A stretch of DNA of 64,000 nt, taken from positions 62,001 through 126,000 of the forward strand of contig JBKJNY010000102.1 of assembly GCA_046593355.1 (NCBI GenBank). The letters run 5' to 3'. This DNA is from SXOA01 sp046593355 (lineage in GTDB: Bacteria > Planctomycetota > Planctomycetia > Pirellulales > Pirellulaceae). The position numbers and the translations under genes are program-made. Under the pieces are notes generated by a model. That model searched no databases. It had not been told where the DNA came from and saw only the letters and a list, made by a program, of their open reading frames with translations. Of this stretch, positions 1-8,438 are shown piece by piece; position 1 is the first letter of the stretch, and every line of letters starts with the position of its first letter.

Positions 1-34
1 TGATGAATTAGCGGGTCAGGCCCGAAAGAGCGAC

Positions 35-40
35 GAGGAG
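35..40 (+). promoter_or_regulatory. Ribosome binding site for coxB
   Basis: GAGGAG lies 7 bases before a GTG codon at 48. It is the only good ribosome-binding sequence near the 5' end of this frame, and it decides the GTG start. The bases before it (1-34) hold no gene that can be supported; they may be the tail or the intergenic spacer of an upstream gene. Confidence 0.7.
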
Positions 41-47
41 AATTATT

Positions 48-884
48 GTGGGACGGTTTTGGAGTCTGTTATTCCTGATGGTGCCGATCTTCGGCGTCGG
101 GGTTTTCGTGTGGGCGATGGCCGACCTCTGGCCCATGCAAGGCCACTGGCTGCCGGAGAACATCAATCCGCAAGGCGAAATCATCGACAGCCTGTTCATG
201 TTCATCCTGTATCTGACGGGGGCCATTTTCGTCATCACCGGAGTTGTGTTGTTCTGGTTCCTGTGGAGATACGACGCCAGTCAGAATGCCGACCCCGTGA
301 AATACTCGCACGGCAGCCACACGCTGGAAGTGGTCTGGTCCATCCTTCCCGCCGCCGTGCTGCTGTTCATCGCCATTTATCAGATGAACGCCTGGGCCGA
401 CGCCAAGATGCGCCGCCCCACGCTCCCCGGCGTGGACGGCAAGGTCGGAACATCGGACGATTTGCTCATGCCGCCACTGGCTGAAGTGACCGGCCGGCAG
501 TTCGAATGGCGAATTCGCTATGCCGCCCAGGACGGCATCCTGGGCAACGAGGACGACGTGATTATTGCCAACGAGTTGCACGTCCCCGCCCATGAAGAAG
601 TGGTCCTGAAAATCAAGAGCCAGGACGTGCTGCACAGCTTCTTTCTTCCCAACCTGCGCATCAAGCAGGACGTGGTCCCCGGGATGAAGCAGCATGTCTG
701 GTTCAAAGCCAATCGCACGGGTGTGTTTGACATCGTATGCGCGGAACTCTGCGGCTGGGGGCATTACAAGATGCGCGGCCGATTGACCGTTGAAAGCCGG
801 GATGACTTCAATCGCTGGCTGGATTTGCAGTCGAGGGAACAGAATCGCGCGGAGTTTACCCCGACCACGGGAGAGGCCGAATGA
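48..884 (+). CDS. coxB: Cytochrome c oxidase subunit II
   Basis: Subunit II of an aa3-type heme-copper oxidase carries the binuclear CuA centre that takes electrons from cytochrome c and passes them to heme a. The 278-residue product has hydrophobic segments near residues 5-25, 48-73 and 92-112, then a periplasmic cupredoxin domain. The CuA ligands are all visible: His196, Cys231, Glu233, Cys235, His239 and Met242. There is no fused cytochrome c domain at the C-terminus, so an external donor is needed. Two acidic Gly-Asp loops (about residues 129-138 and 161-170) are inserted in the cupredoxin domain, which is unusual. The GTG start is set by GAGGAG at 35-40. The stop overlaps the coxA start by four bases, so the two are translationally coupled. 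Confidence 0.95.
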   Translation: MGRFWSLLFLMVPIFGVGVFVWAMADLWPMQGHWLPENINPQGEIIDSLFMFILYLTGAIFVITGVVLFWFLWRYDASQNADPVKYSHGSHTLEVVWSILPAAVLLFIAIYQMNAWADAKMRRPTLPGVDGKVGTSDDLLMPPLAEVTGRQFEWRIRYAAQDGILGNEDDVIIANELHVPAHEEVVLKIKSQDVLHSFFLPNLRIKQDVVPGMKQHVWFKANRTGVFDIVCAELCGWGHYKMRGRLTVESRDDFNRWLDLQSREQNRAEFTPTTGEAE

Positions 885-2692
885 GCACGACCATACTGGA
901 TACTCACGATACATCTGCTCACGGGCACGCCACCGGCATGTCCGTCGGCACGTTTATCCGCACTTACGTTTTTTCGCTCGACCACAAGATCATCGGCCTG
1001 CAGTTTCTGTTCTCGACGCTGCTGTGGTTTTTGGTCGGAGGCCTCTTGGCCCTGGGTATCCGTTGGCAGCTCGCCTGGCCTTGGAGCGACATGCCGGTCA
1101 TCGGCCGCATGTTGTTTTCGGCGGAAGGGGGCCAGATTTCGCCCGAGTTTTACACCACGCTCTTCACCATGCATGCCACGGTGATGATTTTCTTCGTCAT
1201 CATCCCGATCCTGGCCGGGGCTTTCGGCAATTTCCTGATTCCGCTGATGATCGGTGCGGACGACATGGCGTTCCCCACGCTTAACATGCTCAGCTATTGG
1301 TTCATGTGGCCGGCGTTTTTCTTCGTCGGCCTGAGTTTCTTCACGCCCCCTTACGGGGCCGGCGCGGGTTGGACTTCGTATCCGCCGCTCTCGGTCGTGC
1401 GCGAAGCCGCTCCGGGCAGCGACTGGGCCCAGACCTGGTGGCTGGTGGGGATTACGTGCGTCGGAGTGTCGTCGATGCTCGGCTCGGTGAACTACCTGAC
1501 GACGATCATTCAGATGCGGGCGCCAGGCATGACGATGTTCCGCCTGCCGCTCACAATCTGGGCCATGTTCATCACGGCCATCTTGCAGGCATTCGCTTTG
1601 CCGGTTCTCACCGCGGCCGGCTTCATGCAGCTGATGGACCGCGTGCTGGGAACGGGCTTTTTCCTGCCGGAAGGGCTGAGCGTCAATAATTCGTTGCCCG
1701 CCTCCGGAGGCGGCCAGCCGATTCTGTGGCAGCACCTGTTTTGGTTTTATTCGCATCCCGCCGTGTACATCATGATTCTCCCGGCGATGGGCATGGTCTC
1801 CGACATCATTGCCTGTTTCTCCCGCAAGCCGATCTTCGGTTACAAGCCGATGGTCTACTCGATTTCCGGCATCGCCGGCCTGGGCTTTATCGTGTGGGGG
1901 CATCACATGTTCGTTTCGGGCATGAACCCGATGCTGGGCATGACGTTCATGGTTTCCACGATGATGATCGCCCTGCCCAGCGCGGTGAAGGTCTTCAACT
2001 GGATTGGAACGGTCTGGGGAGGCAAGGTGCAGTTCACCACTCCCATGCTCTTTGCTTTGTCTTTTGTGTCGATGTTCATCATCGGCGGCCTCTCCGGCAT
2101 CTTCATGGCGGCGACGCCGGTGGACATCTTCATTCACGACACGTATTTCATCGTGGCCCATTTCCATTACGTCCTCTTCGCGGGGACGGCGATGGCGGTG
2201 TTCGGAGCGATCTACTTCTGGTATCCCAAGATGTTCGGCCGCATGATGAACGAGGATCTGGGCAAGGTTCACTTCTTCCTCACGTTCATCTTTTTGAACG
2301 GCACGTTCTACACCATGCATATCCTGGGAGCGGTCGGTTTTCCGCGCCGTCTGGCCGATCCGTATGACTACGAAACCTTCCGCCACCTGCTGCCGATGAA
2401 CCAGTTCATGTCGATCTGCGCCATTTGCATGGTCGCCTCGCAGATTATCTTCGCCTTCAACTTCCTCTACAGCATGTTTTACGGCGCGCCGGTCGGCCGC
2501 AATCCGTGGGGGGCGAACAGCCTGGAATGGACGGCTCCCAGCCCGCCCGGCCACGGCAATTTCGATTTCCAGCCGATTGTCTACCGCGGCCCGTATGAGT
2601 ACGGCTCGCCCGAGGTGGATACCGACTTTTACCCCCAGACCCAGCCGCCGCCGACCGACCCCAAACGGATACACAAGCCGGAACAGCATTAG
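881..2692 (+). CDS. coxA: Cytochrome c oxidase subunit I
   Basis: This is the catalytic subunit, holding heme a, heme a3 and CuB, where oxygen is reduced and protons are pumped across the inner membrane. The 603-residue product has the expected twelve hydrophobic segments. The helix VI motif reads Y290-S291-H292-P293-A294-V295-Y296. The glutamate of the usual HPEVY is absent and Tyr-Ser precedes the CuB histidine, which is the signature of A2-type oxidases. The HH pair of CuB (GHHMF) and the HDTYFIVAHFHYV heme segment are present. The C-terminal tail is proline-rich. The gene starts inside the coxB stop (ATGA) with a GGGAGAGG ribosome-binding sequence. Confidence 0.97.
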   Translation: MSTTILDTHDTSAHGHATGMSVGTFIRTYVFSLDHKIIGLQFLFSTLLWFLVGGLLALGIRWQLAWPWSDMPVIGRMLFSAEGGQISPEFYTTLFTMHATVMIFFVIIPILAGAFGNFLIPLMIGADDMAFPTLNMLSYWFMWPAFFFVGLSFFTPPYGAGAGWTSYPPLSVVREAAPGSDWAQTWWLVGITCVGVSSMLGSVNYLTTIIQMRAPGMTMFRLPLTIWAMFITAILQAFALPVLTAAGFMQLMDRVLGTGFFLPEGLSVNNSLPASGGGQPILWQHLFWFYSHPAVYIMILPAMGMVSDIIACFSRKPIFGYKPMVYSISGIAGLGFIVWGHHMFVSGMNPMLGMTFMVSTMMIALPSAVKVFNWIGTVWGGKVQFTTPMLFALSFVSMFIIGGLSGIFMAATPVDIFIHDTYFIVAHFHYVLFAGTAMAVFGAIYFWYPKMFGRMMNEDLGKVHFFLTFIFLNGTFYTMHILGAVGFPRRLADPYDYETFRHLLPMNQFMSICAICMVASQIIFAFNFLYSMFYGAPVGRNPWGANSLEWTAPSPPGHGNFDFQPIVYRGPYEYGSPEVDTDFYPQTQPPPTDPKRIHKPEQH

Positions 2693-2695
2693 GGG

Positions 2696-2732
2696 AAATG
2701 ACGAAGCCAGAATGTCGAATGACGAATGAATG
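2696..2732. repeat. AATGACGAA-type low-complexity repeat
   Basis: Imperfect copies of GAATGACGAA and GAATGTCGAA fill the short gap between coxA and ctaA. From memory, similar short GAATGACGAAT strings recur between genes in planctomycete-type genomes. The ATG used for ctaA lies inside the repeat, and no clear Shine-Dalgarno sequence is visible there. Confidence 0.45.
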
Positions 2733-3745
2733 AGCAGTTAGCAAACGCGAAATGCAACCCCTGGCCGCACCGCCTGGCGGTGGCGCTTGCGCTTGTTACG
2801 CTGCCGCTGATTGGCGTGGGCGGTCTGGTGACGACGTATGACGCTGGCATGGCCGTGCCCGATTGGCCGGGGACTTTCGGGTACAACCTTTTTCTCTATC
2901 CTCTGAGCACCTGGTGGTCCGGACCGTGGAACCTGTTTGTCGAGCATGGCCATCGCTTGCTCGGGGCGCTCGCCGGACTTCTCACCATCGGTCTCGTCAT
3001 CGCGGTGTGGCTGGGCGACAGCCGCCGCTGGATGCGAGACGCTTCGCTGGCGGCGCTGGGGCTTGTCATTTTTCAGGGAGTCCTGGGCGGGCTGCGAGTG
3101 CTGCTGGATGAGCGGATGATGGCCCTGGTGCATGGTTGCACGGGACCGCTGTTTTTCGCTCTGTCCATGTGCCTGGTCGAAATGACCTCCCGCAGTTGGC
3201 GTCAGCCGGCAACCGTGCAGAACATACCGGCAGGAAGGCGTTTTGCTCGCGGCGCCAGCCTGGCCGCTTGCCTGGCCTATTTGCAACTCACGGTCGGCGC
3301 GCTGTTGCGGCATATCCCGCTCGATGCCCCGCCGCAAGTCTTTCGCGCGGCGCTCCTGTTTCATTTGGTCTTTGCGGGGGTGCTGGCGGTGCTGCTGGTG
3401 ATGCTGGCGTTTGCCGCGATGCGGGGCGCTGTTGGCCATCCGTCGTTGAGAACACCGGCCGTTTGCCTGAGCTTGCTGGTGCTCTGCCAGGTGGTGCTCG
3501 GCATTTCCACGTACGTCATGAAGTATTCCTGGCCCGCCTGGATGGGCCGCTTCGGCTTCGCGGCCAGTTACGTGGTGCAGGAGCGGACTTTGTCGCAATC
3601 GCTCATTGTCACCGAGCATGTTGTCTGTGGCTCGCTGATTCTCGCTGCCCTCACCACGCTTTCCCTCCGGGCTTCGCGGCTGTATGCGGCAAAGACGGCG
3701 GCGGAACTGGGATCAAACCTCGCGCTGGTGAGGGCCGCCGCATGA
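2726..3745 (+). CDS. ctaA: Heme A synthase (COX15/CtaA family)
   Basis: Heme A synthase oxidises the C8 methyl of heme O to a formyl group, giving the heme A needed by the oxidase encoded upstream. The 339-residue product has about eight hydrophobic segments in two four-helix halves. The conserved family histidines are seen in the EHGHRLLG motif (near residue 72) and in the later helices (VHG, RHIP, EHVV). The ATG at 2726 falls in a low-complexity repeat without a good ribosome-binding site, so the exact N-terminus is uncertain. The stop overlaps the start of the heme O synthase gene by four bases (ATGA), which matches the order of use of the two enzymes in one pathway. Confidence 0.9.
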   Translation: MNEQLANAKCNPWPHRLAVALALVTLPLIGVGGLVTTYDAGMAVPDWPGTFGYNLFLYPLSTWWSGPWNLFVEHGHRLLGALAGLLTIGLVIAVWLGDSRRWMRDASLAALGLVIFQGVLGGLRVLLDERMMALVHGCTGPLFFALSMCLVEMTSRSWRQPATVQNIPAGRRFARGASLAACLAYLQLTVGALLRHIPLDAPPQVFRAALLFHLVFAGVLAVLLVMLAFAAMRGAVGHPSLRTPAVCLSLLVLCQVVLGISTYVMKYSWPAWMGRFGFAASYVVQERTLSQSLIVTEHVVCGSLILAALTTLSLRASRLYAAKTAAELGSNLALVRAAA

Positions 3746-4662
3746 GCACCAGCACCTTGGCCACTTGCCGTCCACGGACCTCGGTTTTCTCCCTCGCGCT
3801 CGACTACGTGGAGCTCACCAAGCCCCGTATCGCCGTGCTGGTGCTGGTCGTCGTGGTCGCCAGCGCCGTGATGGCCGCGTGGACAAACGCCTTGCCGATC
3901 AGCAGTTGGGCAGTGCTGCACGCCTGCGTGGGAACCCTGCTTGTGGCCGGCAGCGCGAGCGCCGCCAACCAGTGGCTGGAAGTCCGCCGCGATGCCCGCA
4001 TGAACCGCACTGCTGGTCGTCCCTTGCCGGCCGGCAGAATTTCGTCATTCGGCGCGCTAGTGTTTGCCGCGTTCACGCTGTCTGTGGGACTCATTTACCT
4101 CGCGCTCGCGCTCCCCTTTTCATCAACGCTCTGGGCCGCTCTCACCTGGCTGCTCTACGTTGCGGTCTACACGCCGCTCAAGCCGCTCACGTCCGCCAAC
4201 ACGGCCGTCGGCGCTGTCGCTGGTGCCCTGCCCGTCTTCATCGGCTGGTCGGCGGTGAGTGAATCCCTGGATATCCGCGCGGTCGCCCTGTTCCTGACGC
4301 TCTATCTCTGGCAGTTCCCGCATTTCATGGCCATCGCCTGGCTGTACCGCGAGGATTACGCCCGCGGCGGATACAAGATGCTGCCGGTCGTGGATCCTTC
4401 CGGTCGCCGTGCCGGGGTGCAGGCCGTGCTTTCCGCCGCCGCTCTCATTCCGGTCAGTGCCATTCCCGCCCTCGCCGCTCCCGGCTGGGGCGGCCCGCTG
4501 TACCTGGTTATTGTCACGCTGTTGGGCCTCGCCCAGTTGCTAGTGGCCGCTCTGTTTCTCGCTCAGATGAACCGCGAAGCCGCCCGCCGTCTGCTGAGGA
4601 TGTCGCTGATTTACTTGCCGATTCTGCTGGGTCTGCTCGTCATTATTCCTTGGATACGCTAA
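3742..4662 (+). CDS. ctaB: Protoheme IX farnesyltransferase (heme O synthase)
   Basis: This UbiA-type prenyltransferase attaches farnesyl to heme B to give heme O, the substrate of CtaA. The 306-residue product has about nine membrane segments. The first polar motif (N-x3-E-x3-D-x3-N-R-T-x-G-R-P) is the heme O synthase form of the prenyl-diphosphate-binding motif. The second loop has the YREDYARGGYKMLP sequence typical of this family. The start was placed at the ATG overlapping the ctaA stop; the open frame extends further upstream, but that part lies in another frame of ctaA and has no family similarity. Confidence 0.94.
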   Translation: MSTSTLATCRPRTSVFSLALDYVELTKPRIAVLVLVVVVASAVMAAWTNALPISSWAVLHACVGTLLVAGSASAANQWLEVRRDARMNRTAGRPLPAGRISSFGALVFAAFTLSVGLIYLALALPFSSTLWAALTWLLYVAVYTPLKPLTSANTAVGAVAGALPVFIGWSAVSESLDIRAVALFLTLYLWQFPHFMAIAWLYREDYARGGYKMLPVVDPSGRRAGVQAVLSAAALIPVSAIPALAAPGWGGPLYLVIVTLLGLAQLLVAALFLAQMNREAARRLLRMSLIYLPILLGLLVIIPWIR

Positions 4663-4669
4663 CCCGATC

Positions 4670-6022
4670 ATGTCGCACGACGCTCACCACGCCGCCATCA
4701 AGCTGCAGTACCAGCCGTCGCTCCCGATAGGGAACGGCAAGCTCTGCCTGTGGCTCTTCCTCTCGACGGAGATCATGTTCTTCGCGGGGCTCATCGGCAC
4801 GTACATCGTGCTCCGCTTCGGAGCTCCGCCGGGCACCTGGCCCGCCCCGCACGACGTGCATCTCGTCGAGCTGATCGGGGCCATCAACACCTTCGTGCTC
4901 CTGATGTCCTCGGTGACGATCGTGTTGGCCCTCGAATCGTCCCGCAACAACAATGCCGGCTCGGCCAAAGCCTGGATGGTGGCCACCTTCATCCTCGGTT
5001 CCATCTTTCTCGGCGTGAAAGCCTACGAGTACAAGGAAAAATTCCGCCACGGCATCTATCCCGCCAAGCCGCACAGCTCCATTTACGACAAGGCCGACCT
5101 CTACTATCTGCAGGCCTGCCGCCAGCGGCTGGAAGGGATTCAAAAGTCGCTGACCGACGAGTACCAGGCCCAGAAGCAGGAATATGAAGCGAAGAAGACT
5201 GGGTTTGCCGGACCGAGCACCGATGGCGGCAGCAACATGACTGATGGCGAGCGCGAGCAGCTACGGCCGCTGGAAGAGCAGCTCCGGCCGCTGCTCGACT
5301 GCGAGAACGTCCTCAACAACCTGGTCAAGTTTTCGGAGCAGTCCGCCGCCAACTCCACCGACGTCCTCCGCCAGCAGCGGGCGATGGAAATCGTGGCGTC
5401 GGCCATCTATCCGCGGCAGCACACGGCGAATTCCTACGAGCATCTCGTCGATTATCTCGCCGCGGAAGAGGCCGAGCTGCTCAACGAAAAAACGGATTTG
5501 CAGAAGCTCATATCCGGCAAGAAAAGTGAGCAGACCGCTCTCAAGGAAAGGCTTCCCGCTCTCGAAAAACAGGAAGGAGCCGAGCAGAACGCCGACGAAA
5601 AGGCAAAGCTCACAGCGCAAGTCACGGCCGCGAAAGCGAATATCGAAAAAATGGCTGCCGAAGTGACTGCCGACAATACCCGCCTGGCCGCCATTGACGG
5701 CCGCCTGGCCTTCCACGAAATCCTTATTCCTTCGGACGATACCGAAAAAGAGCACATCCAGCACGGCCTGAATGACCACCCCGACTTCGCCTCCCTCAGG
5801 CTGCCGATGAAGATTCCCAGCGGCAACATGTGGGCCAGCACCTATTTCTTGATGACCGGCTTCCATGCAGTCCACGTTTTGGTGGGGCTGATTGCGTTTG
5901 CCCTTGTGCTTCCCATGCATCTGGGTAAGCGGCGAGCCCACGTCATCGAGAACATCGGCCTGTACTGGCACTTCGTCGACCTGGTTTGGATTTTCCTCTT
6001 CCCTCTGCTGTACTTGTTCTAG
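4670..6022 (+). CDS. coxC: Cytochrome c oxidase subunit III with large coiled-coil insertion
   Basis: Subunit III stabilises the catalytic core of the oxidase in the membrane. Bacterial forms are usually about 190-290 residues; this one has 450. Residues 1-131 carry the first helices (STEIMFFAGLIGTY, then the AINTFVLLMSS helix and a following one). Residues 382-450 resume with the conserved NMWASTYFLMTGFHAVHV helix and a final helix ending near YWHFVDLVWIFLF. Between them lie about 250 mostly hydrophilic residues rich in Glu, Gln, Lys and Ala, with heptad-like stretches around residues 145-215 and 260-350. The frame is open throughout, and both flanks are normal. The gene starts 7 bases after ctaB. 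Confidence 0.92.
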   Translation: MSHDAHHAAIKLQYQPSLPIGNGKLCLWLFLSTEIMFFAGLIGTYIVLRFGAPPGTWPAPHDVHLVELIGAINTFVLLMSSVTIVLALESSRNNNAGSAKAWMVATFILGSIFLGVKAYEYKEKFRHGIYPAKPHSSIYDKADLYYLQACRQRLEGIQKSLTDEYQAQKQEYEAKKTGFAGPSTDGGSNMTDGEREQLRPLEEQLRPLLDCENVLNNLVKFSEQSAANSTDVLRQQRAMEIVASAIYPRQHTANSYEHLVDYLAAEEAELLNEKTDLQKLISGKKSEQTALKERLPALEKQEGAEQNADEKAKLTAQVTAAKANIEKMAAEVTADNTRLAAIDGRLAFHEILIPSDDTEKEHIQHGLNDHPDFASLRLPMKIPSGNMWASTYFLMTGFHAVHVLVGLIAFALVLPMHLGKRRAHVIENIGLYWHFVDLVWIFLFPLLYLF

Positions 6023-6073
6023 GACGTTTATCAGCGGCCGAATCGTTTTCGCCGCTTAAATCGGATATCAATC

Positions 6074-6580
6074 ATGGACAGCAAACACGACCACGGCCAC
6101 AACGACGAACACGGCCACGAGCCAGATGACGGCCAGGGGCATGAGGCCGGTGGCCATGGCGGCGTGGGCAAGTACATCGCCGTCTTTTTCGCCCTGTGCG
6201 GTCTGACGCTCATTTCCTACCTCGTCGGCAATTCGGCGACGCTCCGCGAGAAGACCCCCGGCATCATGTGGGCCATGATGATGGCCGTTTCCTGCGCCAA
6301 GGCTTCGCTCGTCATCCTGTTCTTCATGCATCTCAAGTGGGAAGCAAACTGGAAATACGTCCTCACGGTCCCCGCCAGCATCATGAGCATCTTCCTGATG
6401 CTCATGCTCATTCCCGATATTGGGTTGCGGACCCGCTGGTATGCCGAAGAACGCTGGCTTTACGCTCCTCCGCCGGTGGAGAAGCACGCTGGCCACGAAG
6501 TGGCGCACGACGGGGACGCGGAGGCCACGGGAGATGAGGGAAACATCTTCGAGAAGAAAACTCCAAAAGCGAAGCACTGA
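6074..6580 (+). CDS. Cytochrome c oxidase subunit IV-like membrane protein
   Basis: The 168-residue product has three hydrophobic segments (about residues 34-53, 67-88 and 95-115), with the AKASLVILFFMHLKW segment seen in prokaryotic oxidase subunit IV (COX4_pro/CyoD-type) proteins. The N-terminal 32 residues are unusually rich in His, Gly, Asp and Glu, with a HDHGHNDEHGHE stretch that could bind copper or zinc; that role is inference. A second His/Asp-rich tail follows the last helix. It lies 51 bases after subunit III and 9 bases before the ABC ATPase, so it is probably in the same transcript. Confidence 0.82.
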   Translation: MDSKHDHGHNDEHGHEPDDGQGHEAGGHGGVGKYIAVFFALCGLTLISYLVGNSATLREKTPGIMWAMMMAVSCAKASLVILFFMHLKWEANWKYVLTVPASIMSIFLMLMLIPDIGLRTRWYAEERWLYAPPPVEKHAGHEVAHDGDAEATGDEGNIFEKKTPKAKH

Positions 6581-6589
6581 CGGTTTCCC

Positions 6590-7540
6590 ATGAATCCCCC
6601 GGCTGCGATCCGCCTTGAGAACCTTTCGCACAGCTACGGCCGGCGGCAAGCGCTGTGCGAGTTGTCGTTAGAAATCCTCTCCGGGGAGATTTTCGTCTTT
6701 CTCGGTCCCAACGGCGGCGGAAAGACCACGCTGTTTCGCGTTCTTTCCACGCTGATTCCACAGCAAGCCGGAACGGCGGAAATCCTGGGGCTGAAGCTCG
6801 GCGTCGCGACGATGGAAATCCGCCGTCGCATCGGCGTCGTGTTCCAGGCCCCCAGCCTCGACCGCAAATTGACCGTCGCCGAGAACATCCACCAGCAGGC
6901 GGCCTTGTATGGTCTGTTCGGAGCGGAACTTCGCCGCCGCCGGGATGAGCTGCTCGATCAGTTCGATCTCAAGGACCGTGTCTCGGAGCGAGTGGAGAAA
7001 CTCTCGGGCGGCTTGCGGCGGCGCGTGGAACTGGCCAAGGGGATGATTCACCATCCGGAATTGCTGCTGCTCGATGAACCGAGTACCGGCCTGGACCCGG
7101 GCGCTCGCGCCGATTTGTGGGAATATTTGCATCGTGCGCGGCTGGAAAGCGGCGTCACGATTGTGCTGACCACGCACCTTCTGGAGGAAGCCGACAAGGC
7201 GGATCGGATAGCCATTTTGAACGAGGGCCAGCTCGTCGCGTTGGATACGCCCGATGCCCTGCGGAGCAGCGTCGGCGGCGATTCGATTGTGATTGAATCT
7301 CCCGTCGCCGAGGAACTGGCCGCCGGGCTTCGCAGTCGCCTATCGCTGCCGGCTAAAGTCGTCGAAGGGACGGTGCGGCTGGAAACTCCGGAAGGACATC
7401 AGTGGGTGGCGCGGATTGTCGAGGAGTTCCCCGGCCACATCGGAGCGATTCGCCTCGGCAAGCCGACCCTTGAGGACGTCTTCATCGCCCGCACCGGCCA
7501 TCGCTTCTGGCGGGAGCGGCAGGAGGCAGTCCATGCCTGA
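6590..7540 (+). CDS. ABC transporter ATP-binding protein
   Basis: The 316-residue product has a single ABC ATPase domain. The Walker A motif is GPNGGGKTT (residues 39-47, with Gly where Ser is more usual). The signature LSGGLRRRVELAKG is at about 138-151 and Walker B LLLLDEPSTGLDP follows near 160. The last 90 residues match the C-terminal extension of the DrrA/NatA export subfamily. It is followed by, and overlaps, its ABC-2 permease. Its place between oxidase genes and the SCO chaperone suggests a role in oxidase biogenesis or copper handling, but the substrate cannot be read from sequence. Confidence 0.92.
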   Translation: MNPPAAIRLENLSHSYGRRQALCELSLEILSGEIFVFLGPNGGGKTTLFRVLSTLIPQQAGTAEILGLKLGVATMEIRRRIGVVFQAPSLDRKLTVAENIHQQAALYGLFGAELRRRRDELLDQFDLKDRVSERVEKLSGGLRRRVELAKGMIHHPELLLLDEPSTGLDPGARADLWEYLHRARLESGVTIVLTTHLLEEADKADRIAILNEGQLVALDTPDALRSSVGGDSIVIESPVAEELAAGLRSRLSLPAKVVEGTVRLETPEGHQWVARIVEEFPGHIGAIRLGKPTLEDVFIARTGHRFWRERQEAVHA

Positions 7541-8438
7541 AAATACGGTGGTTCACTTGGAAGAATCGTGCTCCAAGGCATTTATTCACAAGCGCGAGTC
7601 TCGCCCTGCCCAGCCGCTCCATCCGCAGCCACTCCGGGCCTCCGCTTCGCTCGCCTGGCGTGAAATCCTTCGCTTCTTTCGCCAGCCCAACCGCATCGTC
7701 GGCTCCATCGGCACGCCGGTCCTGTTTTGGCTGCTGTTTGGCACGGGACTCAAGAATTCCTTCAGCCTCTCCGCCGCCGGGCAAAGCGGAACAAGCTTTC
7801 TGGAGTACTACTTCGCCGGCAGTCTGGTGCTGATCTTGCTATTCACTTCGATTTTCACGTCCATTTCCATCATCGAGGACCGCCGCGAGGGCTTCCTGCA
7901 AGGGGTACTTGTCGCCCCCATTCCCCGCTGGTCAATTGTACTGGGAAAAATCTTGGGCGGCTCGTGCATCGCCCTGTTTCAAGGGTTGATTTTCCTGCTC
8001 CTGGCGCTAACCTTACCGATAGAGTGGCAGCCGCTCGCGGTCGTACAACTCGTCGGTCTGTTGGCGCTCACATCGCTGGCACTGACGTCGCTGGGATTTT
8101 TCATCGCCTGGCGGATGGACTCCTCGCAGGGCTTTCACGCCATCATGAATCTCGTGCTGATGCCTTTGTGGTTGTTGTCCGGGGGCTTCTTCCCGATTCC
8201 CGCGATGACGGACGGCGCCACCTGGACCGACCGGGCTTTGCACTGGACCATGCGGGCGAATCCGCTGACCTATGCCGTCGCCGGCACGCGGCAACTGCTG
8301 GAAGAGGCGAAGCCAATGTCCGCGGCCTTCACACCGGACCTGGCGTGGTGCTGGGGCGTAACACTGCTCTTCGCGGTATCCGCCTTTGCCGCGGCCACTT
8401 GGATAGCCGGCCAGCGGACACAAGGGGATTTGTTATGA
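7533..8438 (+). CDS. ABC-2 type transporter permease
   Basis: The 301-residue product is the membrane partner of the preceding ATPase. It has about six hydrophobic segments from residue 55 on, with the ABC-2 family pattern: a first helix, the EDRREGFLQGVLVAPIPR loop, and the LSGGFFPI segment late in the protein. The ATG at 7533 overlaps the ATPase stop by 8 bases and follows AGGAGG at 7521. The open frame runs upstream to 7293, but this lies over the ATPase gene and is not needed. The first 50 residues are polar. The substrate is unknown. Confidence 0.9.
   Translation: MPENTVVHLEESCSKAFIHKRESRPAQPLHPQPLRASASLAWREILRFFRQPNRIVGSIGTPVLFWLLFGTGLKNSFSLSAAGQSGTSFLEYYFAGSLVLILLFTSIFTSISIIEDRREGFLQGVLVAPIPRWSIVLGKILGGSCIALFQGLIFLLLALTLPIEWQPLAVVQLVGLLALTSLALTSLGFFIAWRMDSSQGFHAIMNLVLMPLWLLSGGFFPIPAMTDGATWTDRALHWTMRANPLTYAVAGTRQLLEEAKPMSAAFTPDLAWCWGVTLLFAVSAFAAATWIAGQRTQGDLL

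Noticed and set aside
764..2689. A 641-codon open frame on the minus strand over coxA
   Set aside because: It mirrors the third-position GC of coxA, is rich in Arg, His and Asp, and has no domain. Other long antisense frames (for example 69-914, 2738-3619, 13101-14186, 42845-43954) are of the same kind.
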